DNA of 36,053 nt. It comes from Ichthyophthirius multifiliis. Its lineage: Eukaryota > Ciliophora > Oligohymenophorea > Hymenostomatida. Below, in pieces: positions 11,528 through 23,718 of this stretch; positions within the stretch are counted from its first letter, which is position 1; each line of letters begins with the position of its first letter. Below the pieces are notes generated by a model. The model was not told where the DNA came from, made no database searches, and saw only the letters and a program-made list of their open reading frames with translations. The translations under genes were made by a program, and so were the position numbers. The stretch is from positions 33,569-69,621 of the forward strand of contig NW_004086137.1 in NCBI RefSeq assembly GCF_000220395.1, in the 5' to 3' direction.

Positions 11528-13439
11528 TTTTTTTTTTATTAATTTTTTATATAAATATTTATTAAAACATAAAAAAAAAATTATAATTTAAAGCAAAAAA
11601 ATTATATTTGTATTTTTATAAATTTTATAAGCAAAAAATATTTTGTATATTTGAAATTTTATATATATCCCAGAATTAATTAGAAAAAAAATATAGAAAT
11701 ATATTTAATTTAAAATAAACTAAAACTAAAAATAAAAATAAATATCTAATTATAATTATAATTAATGATAAAATATATATTTATAAATCTAATTATTTCT
11801 GAAAAAAAGGTGATAAATTTAATAAATAAATAAATATGTAATTTATATTTATTCAATTAAAATTTCTAAAGTGTATAATTTTTATTTTATAATTCTTAAT
11901 ATTTTTTTTTTATTTTATATTAAAATAAATAGTATTGTATTGCATTTTAATAATTATTTTTTATTATTAATAATATACGAAATAGTGAAAACAATAAAAT
12001 AGACATTCTACTAACGAAAAAATAAATTTTATAACTAAATAATTAATAAAAATCTAATAGTTTAAATTTATAGAAGATAAAATTAAAATATGATTTTTAT
12101 TTAATTTAAAAAATAATAATTAAATATTTTCAAACAAAAATTATAAATTTTATAAAAAATTTAATTGGTAAAGAGAATATAATATTTATTAAAAATTAAA
12201 AAAACTTCAAAATATATATTGATATTATTTTTATAATTATTTTAATTTATCATTATATAGATTATTTATTATAATAATTTTTTATAAAAAATAATATTTT
12301 AAAATTTATATTTGTTATAAAATTAATTATTTATAATTAATTTCATTTTGATAATTATTTAAACAAATTTATTAAAAAAAATATTAAATATATTAAATTT
12401 TCAAATAGAATATTTTAATATTATATCTTATTAAATTAAATTTTAAATTTAAATATAAAGAAAATAATAAAATAAATTATAAAATAACTTTAAAAAATAA
12501 AAATAAAAATAAAAAGTTTATAATTCTTCTTTTTTTAAAATTGAAATTATAAATTTGAATTAAATTGAAAAATAAAAAAAATGTATTAAATAGATAATAT
12601 ATAATATAAAAGTTTTAATAAAATTATTTGTAAATATAATTAAATTATTTTAAATAAATAAATTAATTAAATGCAAATATTAAAAAAAAAATTATTTTAA
12701 ATTATGTTTGAATATTAATAATTAATAGAAAACAAAATAAAGTTAAAAATATTTGTAATAATTGCATTGAAATAAATATTTAAAATTTAAAATTATTATT
12801 TTAATAATATTAGATTTAAAATTTTATGATTGAAAAATAAAGAAAATAGTATTTTATAAATCAAGTATAATATATTTAAATATTAATATTATAAATAATA
12901 GTATAATTAATAAAAATTTAATAGAAATACTTTATTTAAAAATAATTAAACTTATATTATAATTAAAAATAAAAATTTTAAATAATTTAAATTATAAAAA
13001 ATCTTTGTTAATATATTATAAATTAAAAAAAAAAAAAAACTTTCAAAATACAAATATTAATAAAAATGAATATATTATAAATAAAAAATATATGTATACA
13101 AAAAAATATAAAAATAAATATAAATATAAATATAAATATAAATATAATATATATATATATATAAATATTTATATATTTCAGATATAATATTTTTTTTTAT
13201 TTTAATTTTTATATTTAATTATTATTTTTAATTAAAATTTTTTTATTTTTTATCTTTACTAATTTAAATTTATTCTTAAAATAAATAGTTTTTTTTTTGA
13301 CAATTTTTATATTAATTAATGAAAAATTAATATTTATTATTTTCATTATTCTTATAGGAATTAAAAATAATTATTAATTTATTTATTTTCTTAATACAAT
13401 TATTTTTAATATTAAATTTTATATCAAAATATATAAATA
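11528..13439. other. Long intergenic A/T-rich stretch
   Basis: About 1.9 kb with scattered A and T runs. A short tandem repeat of the AAATAT type near 13108-13146 produces a low-complexity 60-codon frame of Lys, Tyr and Asn. I see no credible gene, RNA or mobile element. Confidence 0.7.
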
Positions 13440-15176
13440 ATGTAAACTATTAAAAAAGCTTAATATAACCCATAATAACTTATTTCTGATTTAAAAGCGT
13501 AAGCGTAAAAATCAACTGAATATCAACAATTAATTTAACTTTTTGAAAATTAAATAATAACTTAAGCATCCTAAATAAATTAAATGTTAACTTATGGTCA
13601 CTATTTATATAAAAATGAATATCAAGAACCCCTTTCAAAATCCAGAAATTCTCAAGATATATAGTCATAAGATTAATAAAATGAAAAGAATCTTTGTAAA
13701 AGTTAAATAATACTTTAATAGTAATAAAAATTAAACTAATAATAAGAAACAATCGAAAAATTAACCCAAACAATTGAAAACGTAACATAATAAAATGAAA
13801 ATTTGAGAGAAAAAATAAAGGTTTCAACGGAATAAAACGAAAAGCAAATAAAAAAAATTCTTGACAAAGACGATTTAATATCTAAATATTAACAAAAACT
13901 ATAAAAAAATGAAGATGCCTTAAAAAAAAATGCCCAATCAATAATTTAACTTAAAGAATAAAACGAAAAAATACTCAAATAAATAGAAGATATCACTATA
14001 GACAGAAATAACCTTTTAGAACGTCTTTTATAGGAAAAATAAATTTTTGTCGAAAAAATAAATATTTTAAATAAAATGAATGAAGATTTGGAAATTCAAA
14101 AAAAATAATTAGATAGTGATATTTTATATTTTAATACTTAAAAATAAGATTTCTAAAATTAATTGCAAAAATAAGGGCGCAGCTTATCCTCGATTTTCCC
14201 TTAGTAAACTTAAGAAGAAAAGAATTCATAAAACAATGATGCTTAAGGATAGTTTTAGCCTTTTAAAATGCTCAAAACCCTCCCTAAACACCATAAATAT
14301 GAAGTTTATTAAATAAGCCAGACTCTAAATGGATAACTAATGGCCAGTTGTGGCGGAGACAACTAAATAAAGATATACGATCCTTTAAGCTTGAACAATT
14401 TTACAACTATATAGGCTTCCGATACTTCATAAATATTCACAAGTGTAGCATTTGCCCCTTTAAATGACCTAATAATGGTCGGATCAAGTGATAAAAGTGT
14501 TTAAATATACAACTACCACACTGGTAAGTTAAAAGTTTAACTACAAGGTCATTGTGACAGGGTAAATTCTGTATAATTCACATCGGAGAAAGATAAAGTA
14601 AGCACAGGAAGTTCTGATAGGCTTTTAAAAATTTGGGATATAAGTAAAGGTTCATGCCTAAAAACTATAAACTGTGGTTCAAATGTGCGATATATAGATT
14701 ATTTTTAAAGCGAACCACATATAATAACAGGACATAATGATGGTTCAATTAGATTATATTCAACAAATTTACAAAACAATAAGCCTTTTTATAACATTTA
14801 AGGAATATTTGAAGGAGGAATTACCTGTTGTAGATTGTCTAATTGTCATAATTATATAGCGTGTTCCAGCGCAGACGGATTTTAGATAAAAATTGTTGAT
14901 TTGAGAAAATTGAAAGTCTTTAAATAATTTGAACATTAATTTTATTTTAATAATCATGAATTTAATAAATGTTGCTTTGGAAGTAACGATAAAGTGGTTT
15001 TAGCAGGAGGAAGTGACGGATAGATTTTTATGTGGGATGTTAATAGTGGAGTAAACAAGGGCGTTTTTAAAAATGTAAATCATTAGGGGGTTATTGTAGC
15101 TTTGGATTTTCATAATGTTACTGGGTATTTATATTCGGGAGATAGTAGGGGGAATATTGTCATTTGGAATAGTTGA
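13440..15176 (+). CDS. ATG16: Autophagy protein ATG16 (coiled coil + WD40)
   Basis: A single exon of 578 residues from ATG 13440 to TGA 15174-15176. ATG16 binds the ATG12-ATG5 conjugate and directs lipidation of ATG8 at the growing autophagosome. The N-terminal part is a long Gln/Glu/Lys coiled coil (residues about 85-255; QQETIEKLTQTIENVTQQNE). A Ser/Gln linker leads to a C-terminal beta-propeller from about residue 272. Seven blade ends can be read in order: GGDNQIKIYD, GSSDKSVQIYN, GSSDRLLKIWD, GHNDGSIRLYS, SSADGFQIKIVD, GGSDGQIFMWD, GDSRGNIVIWN. This is the architecture and near the length of animal ATG16L1 rather than the short fungal protein without WD40 repeats. A coiled-coil/WD40 protein of another family cannot be excluded, but the layout fits ATG16 best. 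The end is convergent with the ankyrin gene, 145 bp away. Confidence 0.85.
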
Positions 15177-15321
15177 TTTTTTTATTTTGTCTTTTTTTTT
15201 TTGTGTAGTTTTATTTATATATATTATTTTTTTATGTGTTTTAATTCTTTATTTCAAACTATAATTTTTTAATTTTATAGAATGTCATATTAATATTATT
15301 TTCTGTTAGTAAATTATCTTT

Positions 15322-15809
15322 TCAATTTATTTTCCCTAATAATATACTTTTTATTTCGTCGTCTTAAGTAACATCTACAGCAGTTAAGTCTCTCTTTATA
15401 TTAAAATTGTATTATTTTATTGAAATTTTTATTATATTATGTCTTAATATATATATTACGGAATTTTATACTGTAGCACTTGCTCCTTATTAAATTAAAT
15501 ATTTAATTAATTATTTATTATTTTTATAGGCCGCATAATGTAATAATGTATCTCCCATCTTTTAATTTTTAATTATTATTAAATAAATATATTATTAATT
15601 ATTAATAATTATTTACTTTATTTATTGGTTCATTAATATTAAATCCTGTTTCTTTTTATTTACTTTCAATTGTTGCTTTCAGCTTTTTGAAATCTTCTAA
15701 ATGTAAAAGTACAACTAAGTTATTATTTGGTAAATTCTAAAAAATTATTATATTTTATTTATAAATTAAAATATAATATTTTATTTAATACAGATCCTTA
15801 TGCACCCAT
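15322..15809 (-). CDS. Ankyrin-repeat microprotein, N-myristoylation type
   Basis: Four exons join in perfect phase to give 102 residues: 15792-15809 (6 codons, MGAQGS), 15617-15736, 15460-15558 and 15322-15393. The three introns (15737-15791, 15559-15616, 15394-15459) are 55-66 bp, nearly pure A/T, GT..AG and all phase 0. MGAQGS fits the N-myristoyltransferase consensus (Gly2, Ser6). The centre is an ankyrin repeat (GDTLLHYAAYKNNKQLIKYL, then QQGASATVQNS), followed by a second partial repeat (LTAVDVTQDDEIKSILLG). It is probably a small membrane-associated adaptor; the partner is unknown. The clean splicing across four exons is good evidence of a real gene. Confidence 0.85.
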
Positions 15810-15943
15810 ATATTTTAATATTATATATTTGCAATTTTTATTTATTTTTTTTAATAAAAAAATATTAATAATAATATTTATAAATTATAACAATAAATTA
15901 ATTCAAAAAAAAATATATAATAATTTTATTTTTTATTATTTTA

Positions 15944-15981
<38 letters not shown>

Positions 15982-16280
15982 AAATTTAATTTTTAAAAAA
16001 ATTAATATAACATAGATATAATAGTGGTCATATAAAAAAAAAAAAATTAAAAATAAATTATAAATATATAATTTTATAATATTAAAAAAAGATAGAAAAT
16101 AAAAAAAACATTTTTAACTAATTTTTATTTTTAATTTTCATATATTTTTAACAATTAATATCTAATATAAAATTTAATATAATTGTTAATTATAATTACA
16201 ATTTAAAATAATCACAAAGATTATATATATATTTTTTGCATGATAAAAAATTATATTATTTATTTTTAAAAAAATAAAAA
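15810..16280. other. Divergent intergenic stretch
   Basis: A/T-rich spacer with A18-like and AT runs near 15940-15980. It separates the divergent ankyrin gene and the 103-aa gene, so it should contain both promoters. No defined element seen. Confidence 0.7.
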
Positions 16281-16592
16281 ATGAATATATAAACAAATAT
16301 AAATGAGGATAATGAAACAAACTTATTATTCAAATAATTAAAAACAGAAACATTAGAAAAAAGAATATACGATTGGTTAAATTATGAAGGTGTAAGAATG
16401 ACTGACCCAACCTAAAAATAAATCGAATATTATTAAAAAAACCGATAAAAATTATCAATATCATTCCATTTTTCATAAAAATTAGATTTATAAAATTCAC
16501 CTTTATTAAGAAAAAGAAGCAGTTTATTAGCAACTAATGATTGTTAAAAAGGTTAATAAATTATATTTAACTTTGATAAATAACATAACTGA
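16281..16592 (+). CDS. Unrecognised 103-aa protein
   Basis: ATG 16281 to TGA 16590-16592 in one frame: MNIQTNINEDNETNLL at the start, DWLNYEGVRMTDPTQKQIE in the middle and LLRKRSSLLATNDCQKG toward the end. It is hydrophilic, without a signal peptide or membrane segment. Base composition rises clearly above the flanking A/T DNA, and the A-rich leader before the ATG is typical of the neighbouring genes. The last 20 codons are weaker, and a GT in the Gly codon near 16554 could start an intron, so the C-terminus is uncertain. No family recognised. Confidence 0.55.
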
Positions 16593-16926
16593 ATAAAAAA
16601 ATTATTACAATTAAATTAAATTTTTTTATGAATAAATAAAATGAATAAAAAAAAAATTTAATAAATAATAAATTATTCATAATTTTATTTTTTTCTATTT
16701 ATAATTTAAAAATAAATATTTATTTATTTAAATTAAACTTTTAATAGTTTAAACTAATTATTTATTAAATATTATATATATTTTCCTTATATTCATTTTT
16801 ATTTAATAAAAGATTTAATTAAAGATAAAATTATATTAAAAAAAAAAATTAATCAATTATTTACCAATTCATAAACAATGAAAAAAAAATTTTGTAATTT
16901 ATATATATTATATAGTTAATGAATTC
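16593..16926. other. Intergenic A/T-rich stretch
   Basis: About 330 bp of near-pure A/T DNA between the 103-aa gene and the next coding-like block. Nothing recognisable. Confidence 0.6.
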
Positions 16927-17525
16927 TCAATGAAAACTTTTATCTTCATAAAAATCAGCTACGTACTTTCTTTTTAGCAATTCATAAATAGTTAAACAAA
17001 TAATAAAATAATAATTTTTAATAGTCATTCTAGTAGACAAGCTTTTTGAAAAACACAATATAGACTTAATTTTTAATTATATCTCTATTATTTGTTAGAA
17101 CGAATAATTAAAAATATTGCCTATATTATATCAAAAGAATTCATGAAAACTATAACAAGAAGATAACTAAATATAAAAACTCCCACACTTTCAAGTCTAT
17201 CGAGAGTTCTTTTTTTATTAAATAAGATCTTTAGAGTTTATTATTTCAAAACATTAATGCTGTATATAGGGTAATTTTAGTATTAAGTTTATAACTATAT
17301 TTATACAATTAAAATATTATCTTTATATAAAATATATATATATATAATATTTAAAAATATTAATAATACCTTTTTAAAATTGTTTTTAAAGCATTTATAC
17401 ATCAATTGTATTAATAATATTAATGATGATTTATATATAGTTTGTTTCTAAATATATGCCAAAAAGCATATAAGGAGTAAGATATACGATTTTAGTGAAT
17501 ATTGCGGATTAAAAAAGTAATAATT
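16927..17525 (-). CDS. Possible unrecognised gene, intron-split, boundaries uncertain
   Basis: Base composition and codon pattern indicate coding on the minus strand, but no family is recognisable and no start codon is found. The best-supported 3' exon reads SILCFSKSLSTRMTIKNYY and ELLKRKYVADFYEDKSFH before TGA (16929-16927). Upstream, LDRLESVGVFIFSYLL (about 17170-17210) is followed by a possible 36-bp intron. Further upstream lies TKIVYLTPYMLFGIYLETNY (about 17440-17510) with a possible intron at about 17330-17380. Hydrophobic stretches suggest a membrane protein. The exons do not join in one clear phase, so a decaying gene is possible. Confidence 0.35.
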
Positions 17526-17997
17526 ATTATTAATAATTTTTATATATTTTAATTTTTTTTTATACTAAATTTTTTCAATTATTTATCAATTTTTTTTATA
17601 AAATAAATAATGTTAAATAAAAGTAAAATATATTAAATAAATATTTAATTTTATAATTTATAGAAATTTAATTAAATTTATTTGATTTAAAAATAAATTA
17701 CATTTTATAATATAATAAAGGATATATTTAATTAAAATTTTATATATAAAAAAAATCTTTAATTAAAAAAATAATATTAAATATATAAAAAAATCTATCC
17801 TTACTAAATAAAAAAATATATATAACTTTTATAAATATAAAAAATAATTTAATATTTATTATGGATTAAATTAATTTTATATTCTATTTGTGTTTTTTAT
17901 ATATCTTTAAATAATATTTATAATTATATAGATTTATAAAAATATTTATGTAGTTTTTAATATATATAAATCAGTATAATAAATAAATTAAAAAAAA
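17526..17997. other. Intergenic A/T-rich stretch upstream of the metalloprotease
   Basis: About 470 bp of near-pure A/T DNA ending in an A-rich leader (A9 just before the ATG at 17998). It presumably contains the promoter of the leishmanolysin gene; no motif stands out. Confidence 0.65.
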
Positions 17998-20900
17998 ATG
18001 AAAACATTAAAATATTTAATAATCATAATATTAATTAATATAAAAACAAACTTCCAAACAAAAATACATGAACATACATGTTAGCATTCAAAACATAATT
18101 TCGATCCCGAATACCATCCTATAAACCCTTCGAATTATTTAAAAAACTACAGAAATTTGGAAACTATAAAAGGTCCTATCCGTATAACTTTTAATATAGT
18201 AATACCTGATGATTTAAAGGCATTAATTTTAGATTTTCATTTATAAATAATAAAAAAAATAATGAAATACATCTAATTATATTTTAGCCAAATATTAGAA
18301 GTAAATTAATTATAAAGAAACATTTATCAATTAAGTATACCATGCAATGGAGTTTCTGTGCCTCTAGAAATATCCAAAGAAGGAATCGAAAATAGCGATT
18401 TACATATTTTTATTAATTTTTAAAAAACTAATGATAGTTATGTTGCTTTTGCTGGTCCTTGTTAAATATCTCCAAGACCAACTTTTGGTACTATGACATT
18501 TAATTTAAATTATTTAGCATAGAATATAAATTTTTTAGATAGTTATTATTTCCAAAAAATCATGGAAACTGTTATTCATGAAATGATTCATATTTTAGGT
18601 TTTTCGAATTCTTTATATAGATATTTTACTGATGAAAATGGGTATTAATATTAAAATTTACTCCAAAAAGTTTATTTTTTTTTTTAAAAAAAATAAATTA
18701 ATATATATAAATATAAAGGTTATTATAAGAAATGTGCCGACATAAATAATAACATCACCTAAAATAGTTGCAGCAGCCCGTTTAATATACTAGTGTGAAT
18801 AAATAACAGGCATGTAATTAGAAAACGAAGGCTCAACATCATCTTTAGGAGTACATTGGGAAAAAACAATAGCTTAAAATGAAATAATGAACCCTTCTGT
18901 TGTTTAAGGATATGCTTTTTTAACAAAACTAACTTTAGCATTATTAGATGATTCAAATTTTTACACAAAAGTAAATTATTCATATGAAGCTGACCTTATT
19001 TGGGGACAGGGGAAAGGCTGTAATTTTTTTAATAAGGGATGTTAATAATTAACTACTGAAGCTAAATTCGATGAATTTTGTTATAATACGAATAATTTAT
19101 AATGCGATTTTTACAATTTAGGCTTTTCTTAATGCAAGACTTAGGGTTTTTCTGATAAATGTACTTTTTTTTAAATCTTGGCAGGTTTAGATTGTACTAA
19201 TCCGAATATTACTTCGATGGATTCTTAGGGTTTGGGGGATTTTTTTGGATATAATAGTAGGTGTTTTTAGAGCAATATTAAATTAAATGAGAGTGTATTA
19301 ACTAATTTATAAGGGAGATGTTATAAATATAAATGTGATTTTATAAAAAATAGTATTATTGTCTATATAGGGAATTCATTAGAAATTAACTGCCTTTAAA
19401 GTGGACAATAGATTAAAAGTTAAATAGGCTCAGGAAGTATTACATGTCCGGATTTTAAAAAGATTTGTGGAAAAGAAATCGTTTGTTATTAAAATTGTAA
19501 TGGTTAGGGGATTTGTAATGGGGGTAAATGCACTTGCTTTGAAGGTTTTTCTGGAAAAGGGTGCTAGTGTAAACCTGGGATGATTGAAAATACTTTAAAT
19601 TAGGAATGTGGGTGTCCTTTAGGATTTTTTTTAGAAAACAATTAGTGCTTTTAGTGTATGGAAAATTGCTTTAAATGCCAAAAAAGGGACTTTTGTGAAT
19701 TATGTAATGAAAATTTTGTTTTTTTAAATTCTTAGTGTGTAAAAATATGCTAGGAAGGGTTTTTTAGGGATGAAAAAAGTGAAAATTTAGAGTGTTTGGA
19801 GTGTAGTTTTGGATGTAAAAGTTGCGTTTTTTCACCTAATAAGTGTACAGGGTGTTTTAGTGGATTTTTTTTGGAAGAAGAGAAGTTTTTTTGTTGGGAA
19901 AAAGAATGTCCTAAGGAAGGCTTTTTTTAAGACAATTAAAAATGTGTTAAATGTAGTTAAAATTGTCAATTTTGTGATTAAAAGGAATGTTTTTAGTGTA
20001 TTACTGGTTTTTTTTTGTAAATCTAAAGCAATTCTTGCGTTTAAAAATGCTCAGAAAATGAATTTTTGGAAAACAATAAAATTTGTAAAATTTGCCCTTT
20101 TCCATGCCTTTCGTGCACAGAATAGGGTAAATGTACTTCTTGTATCAAGTATTTTTTTCTTTTAGAAGACTCAGAGTGTGTTTAAAAATGTCCGCATTCT
20201 TATTATTAGAATTCATTATATTCTAGATGTGATTAATGTATATAAAATTGCCATTAGTGCAATGAAAGTCCTATTTTTTGCCAAAAATGTGATCTAAATT
20301 TTCACTAAATAGAATTTTCTTGGATAATTAGTTAATAAAAAATACCTGATAAATGTATAGAAGAATGCCCTAATGCCTATATAGTAGATTTTTAGTCACA
20401 AAAGTGTATTTTTGACATTAAAAATACATGCAGTGTTTTTGAAAATAATACATAATGCACAAAATGTAATGATGGCTTTTTATTGATTTCGTAAAATTTA
20501 TAATGTATAAAAGAATGTCCTTAGTCTTTTTTCTACCAAGATTATTAGTGCAAAGAATGCGCCCAAAACTGCCTTTAATGCACTTCTTTACAAAACTGCT
20601 TTTAATGTATTTCTCATGATTTTAAATTATTTAATAAAAAAGAATGTGTTTTAGCCTAAAATTGTCCACAAAACTTCTTTTTTTCAACAAATAATAACTC
20701 TGAGTGTATTTCCTGTATTCCTAACTGTGAAAAATGCACAGAAAACAGCCAATAATAATGCCTCTAATGTATCCAAAACTATCTATATATAATTAACAGC
20801 AAATATAATATTTTCGAGTGTATAAAAGAATGTTCTATAGGCTATTTTTATTCCCAAAATACACTATAATGTCTAAAATGTCCATAAAATTGTTCTTTTT

Positions 20901-23212
20901 GCTAAAACCAATAATAGTGTACTTAATGTTTTTAAAATTTTAAATTATTATAAAATAATTAGTGTGTATCTACTTGTCCTGAATTTTATACTGAAAATAA
21001 CGACAAAAACACATGCTTGCCTTGCCCTATAGATTGTTCGATATGCTTAAATGAAAATTAATGTTCTAAATGCGCCCAAGATCTACTTTTGGTCCAAATT
21101 GAAAGCCAAAAAGACCTTTTTTGTATTAAAAAATGCCCTTAAGGAACCTTTTATGATTAAGTATAATTTAGGTGTTTGCCTTGTTTTTCAAATTGTGATT
21201 AATGTTTGAATAATAAAGAGTGTCTTTAGTGTAGTTTAGGTTATTTTCTTTTGGAATAAAATTAATGCGTGCAAAAATGCCCTTTAACATATTTTTAAGA
21301 AGAGTCTTTTTGCCAAAAATGCCTTAATAATTGCTCTATTTGTGAAAATACATAAACTTGTGCCTAATGCATATAAGGCTTTTTATTTATTTAAAACTCT
21401 TAGGGATATTTTTGTCTAATAGAGTGTCCTAGTGGTACTTTTTATTCACCATAGACTTTCTAGTGTTTAAAATGTACCCGAAACTGCCTTAAATGTGCTG
21501 ACTTGATAACTTGTGAAGTATGCGAATCACCTTATTTAGTTTCTCCTTAGACAAATATGTGCGTTCTGGAATGTTTTTTAGGCTTATTTTTCAATAATTA
21601 GACGTCTTAGTGTCTAGTATGCCCTTTTGAGGATTGTTTAAGGTGTTCTTCGGCAATATAATGTGATTAATGCATATAAAATAAGTATTTATTAGAAGGA
21701 AAATGTATATAGGAATGTCCTTTGGAATATTTTTCTGTAAAAGAAGGAGAAAGTAACAAATGTGAAAAATGTAATATTTAAAATTGCATTTAATGTACTT
21801 TTAGTTTATGTGAAAAATGTAAATAAGGCTTTTTTTTAGACTAAAATAATTTATAGTGCATTTAATGTCTACCAAAATGCAGTTATTGTTCTAGTTTGGA
21901 AAATTGTTTTTAGTGTGAATTTCCTTTAATTCTATTTGAAAAAAAAAAATGTCTATAAGAATGTCCAGATGGATTTTTTTTAAATAAATCCATTAATTAA
22001 TGTTTTCCTTGTATGGATAATTGCATTTAGTGTAAATAAGGAGAAAATATATGTCTTTAATGTATTCAAAATTATACTTTTTCAGAAAAATATCACGCAT
22101 GTGTCCCTTAATGTGTCCTTGGATATTTTCTATTGCCTGAGAATCCACAAAAATGTGAAAAATGTAGCCTAAACTGCCAAAAATGTTCACAAAAAGATTC
22201 TTGTGAGGAATGCTTTGAGCCTTTTAAACTTTTTATGGACAGTAAGATGTGTACATAATATGAAATATGTCCATCTAAATATTATCAATAAGAAACTAAA
22301 TGCATACCTAAATGTAACGACATGAATTGCTTAGAATGCGATTATGAAGAGCCATTTTTATGTAAAAAATGTTAGGAGAATTACTTTTATTTAGATAAAA
22401 AATGTGAAAAATGTTCGGATGATTTTTTTTGCGATTCTTGCAGTCAAAGGGGACTTTTTTATATAGAAAAAGATAATATTTGTGTCGAAAAATGCCCTTC
22501 ATTACATTATTATGAAAATATAATTTTAATTTAAAATAAAAAAAAAAATGAATGTATAATTTGTCCCTAATAAAATTGCTAGAAATGCGAAAATGGTTAA
22601 AAATGTATTTTTTGTGAGGAACAATATTACCTTTTTTAAAATTAATGCTTTTTTTAAAAATGTCCTACTTTTACTTTCTATAACCAATAATATTCAGTTT
22701 GCGAAAATTGTATAATAAATTGCATTTAATGCGAAAATTAATAAACATGTCAAATTTGCACAAATTCATTTTTTTTAAATTAATATTAAAAATGTTCTAA
22801 ATGTCCTAAAAATTGTCTTAAATGCTAAAATAGGATTTCTTGTGAAATATGTAATGAAAAATTATATTTTCATCCAATTTTTCGTAAGTGTGTAGAAGTT
22901 TGTGGATTTGGCTTTTTTGAAAATAATAATAATTAAAAATGTGATAAATGTCATTTTTCTTGTGCTTCTTGCTTAGGAGAAAATGATGATTAATGCCTGG
23001 AATGTAAAAATAGTTTTAGTAAAATTGAAAAAAAATGCGTTAAATAATGCAAAGATGGATAAATTAATAAAGTAGATTTTTTTGGAATATAAGATTAATG
23101 TGTGGATTGTTTTAAGGGGTGTAAAAAGTGTTGGGATATATTCAATAATTAGTGTTAAGAATGTTTAGAAGGATTTAGTTTATATGAAAATAATTGTATT
23201 AAAAATCAATGA
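17998..23212 (+). CDS. Leishmanolysin-type secreted metalloprotease with giant Cys-rich tail
   Basis: M8 zinc metalloprotease of 1,708 residues with one 88-bp intron (18642-18729); the joined length is an exact multiple of three with a clean TGA (23210-23212). The start MKTLKYLIIIILIN is a signal peptide. The catalytic HExxH is H194-E-M-I-H198 (ETVIHEMIHILGF). The third zinc ligand H257 and the Met-turn follow in GVHWEKTIAQNEIM, as in leishmanolysins. TQIITSPKVVAAAR after the intron is also typical. An EGF-like module near residue 467 (CNGGKCTCFEGFSGKGC) ends the protease part. From about residue 500 to the end runs a continuous series of furin-like CxxC repeats with dozens of cysteines, without a C-terminal membrane helix. 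It is probably secreted or surface-attached through the tail. The family usually has about 500-700 residues; this tail more than doubles it. Its G+C is the highest of any long stretch in the window. Confidence 0.93.
18642..18729 (+). other. Intron in the leishmanolysin gene
   Basis: Begins GTATTAATATT and ends TTATTATAAG. Using the acceptor at 18728-18729 rather than the earlier AAAG at about 18717-18720 is the only choice that continues the protease frame, giving DENGNVPTQIITSPK across the junction. Confidence 0.85.
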
Positions 23213-23573
23213 GTTATTTTTATTATTATTAATAAAACTATTATTTATGTATTTGATAAAAAATAAAATAAATAAATAATTTTATATTAGGGTATAAATT
23301 TTATAAATATTTTTAGTTTTAATAATTTAGATTTTATTTAATTTTATAATAAATAAAATTAGAAAAATTCTAATATAATAATATGGAATTAAATAGAAAA
23401 AAAAATTTAATATAACAAAATATAAATAAATAATATATATATTAATATATATTATATAAATATATTTTAAATATCAAAAAATAAAATAAAATTAAAAAAA
23501 AAAATATTTATATATATAAATATTTAAATTATTTTATATAAAATAATTAATAAAAATAAAAGTATAAATTATC

Positions 23574-23624
<51 letters not shown>

Positions 23625-23718
23625 TTTATTATTTTTTTAATTTTTTAATAAAATATTTTTTTTGTTTAATTTTTATTTTCTTATACATAAATATTTAAAT
23701 ATTTTTTTTTATATTATA
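23213..23718. other. Convergent intergenic spacer
   Basis: A/T-rich spacer between the convergent leishmanolysin and coiled-coil genes, containing the long AT microsatellite at 23581-23620. No gene seen. Confidence 0.7.
23581..23620. repeat. (AT)n microsatellite
   Basis: Twenty uninterrupted AT units in the spacer between two convergent genes. Confidence 0.95.

Noticed and set aside
13005-13187. 60-codon plus-strand frame
   Set aside because: Translation of a tandem AAATAT-type repeat and AT tract; no coding character.
13480-13827. 115-codon minus-strand frame
   Set aside because: Antisense shadow of the ATG16 coiled-coil region, which reads cleanly on the plus strand with TAA/TAG as Gln.
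19809-20165. 118-codon plus-strand frame
   Set aside because: Alternative-frame shadow inside the leishmanolysin gene; the protease frame with regular CxxC spacing is the real one.
21993-22502. Two minus-strand frames of 64-65 codons
   Set aside because: Antisense shadows of the Cys-rich tail of the leishmanolysin gene.
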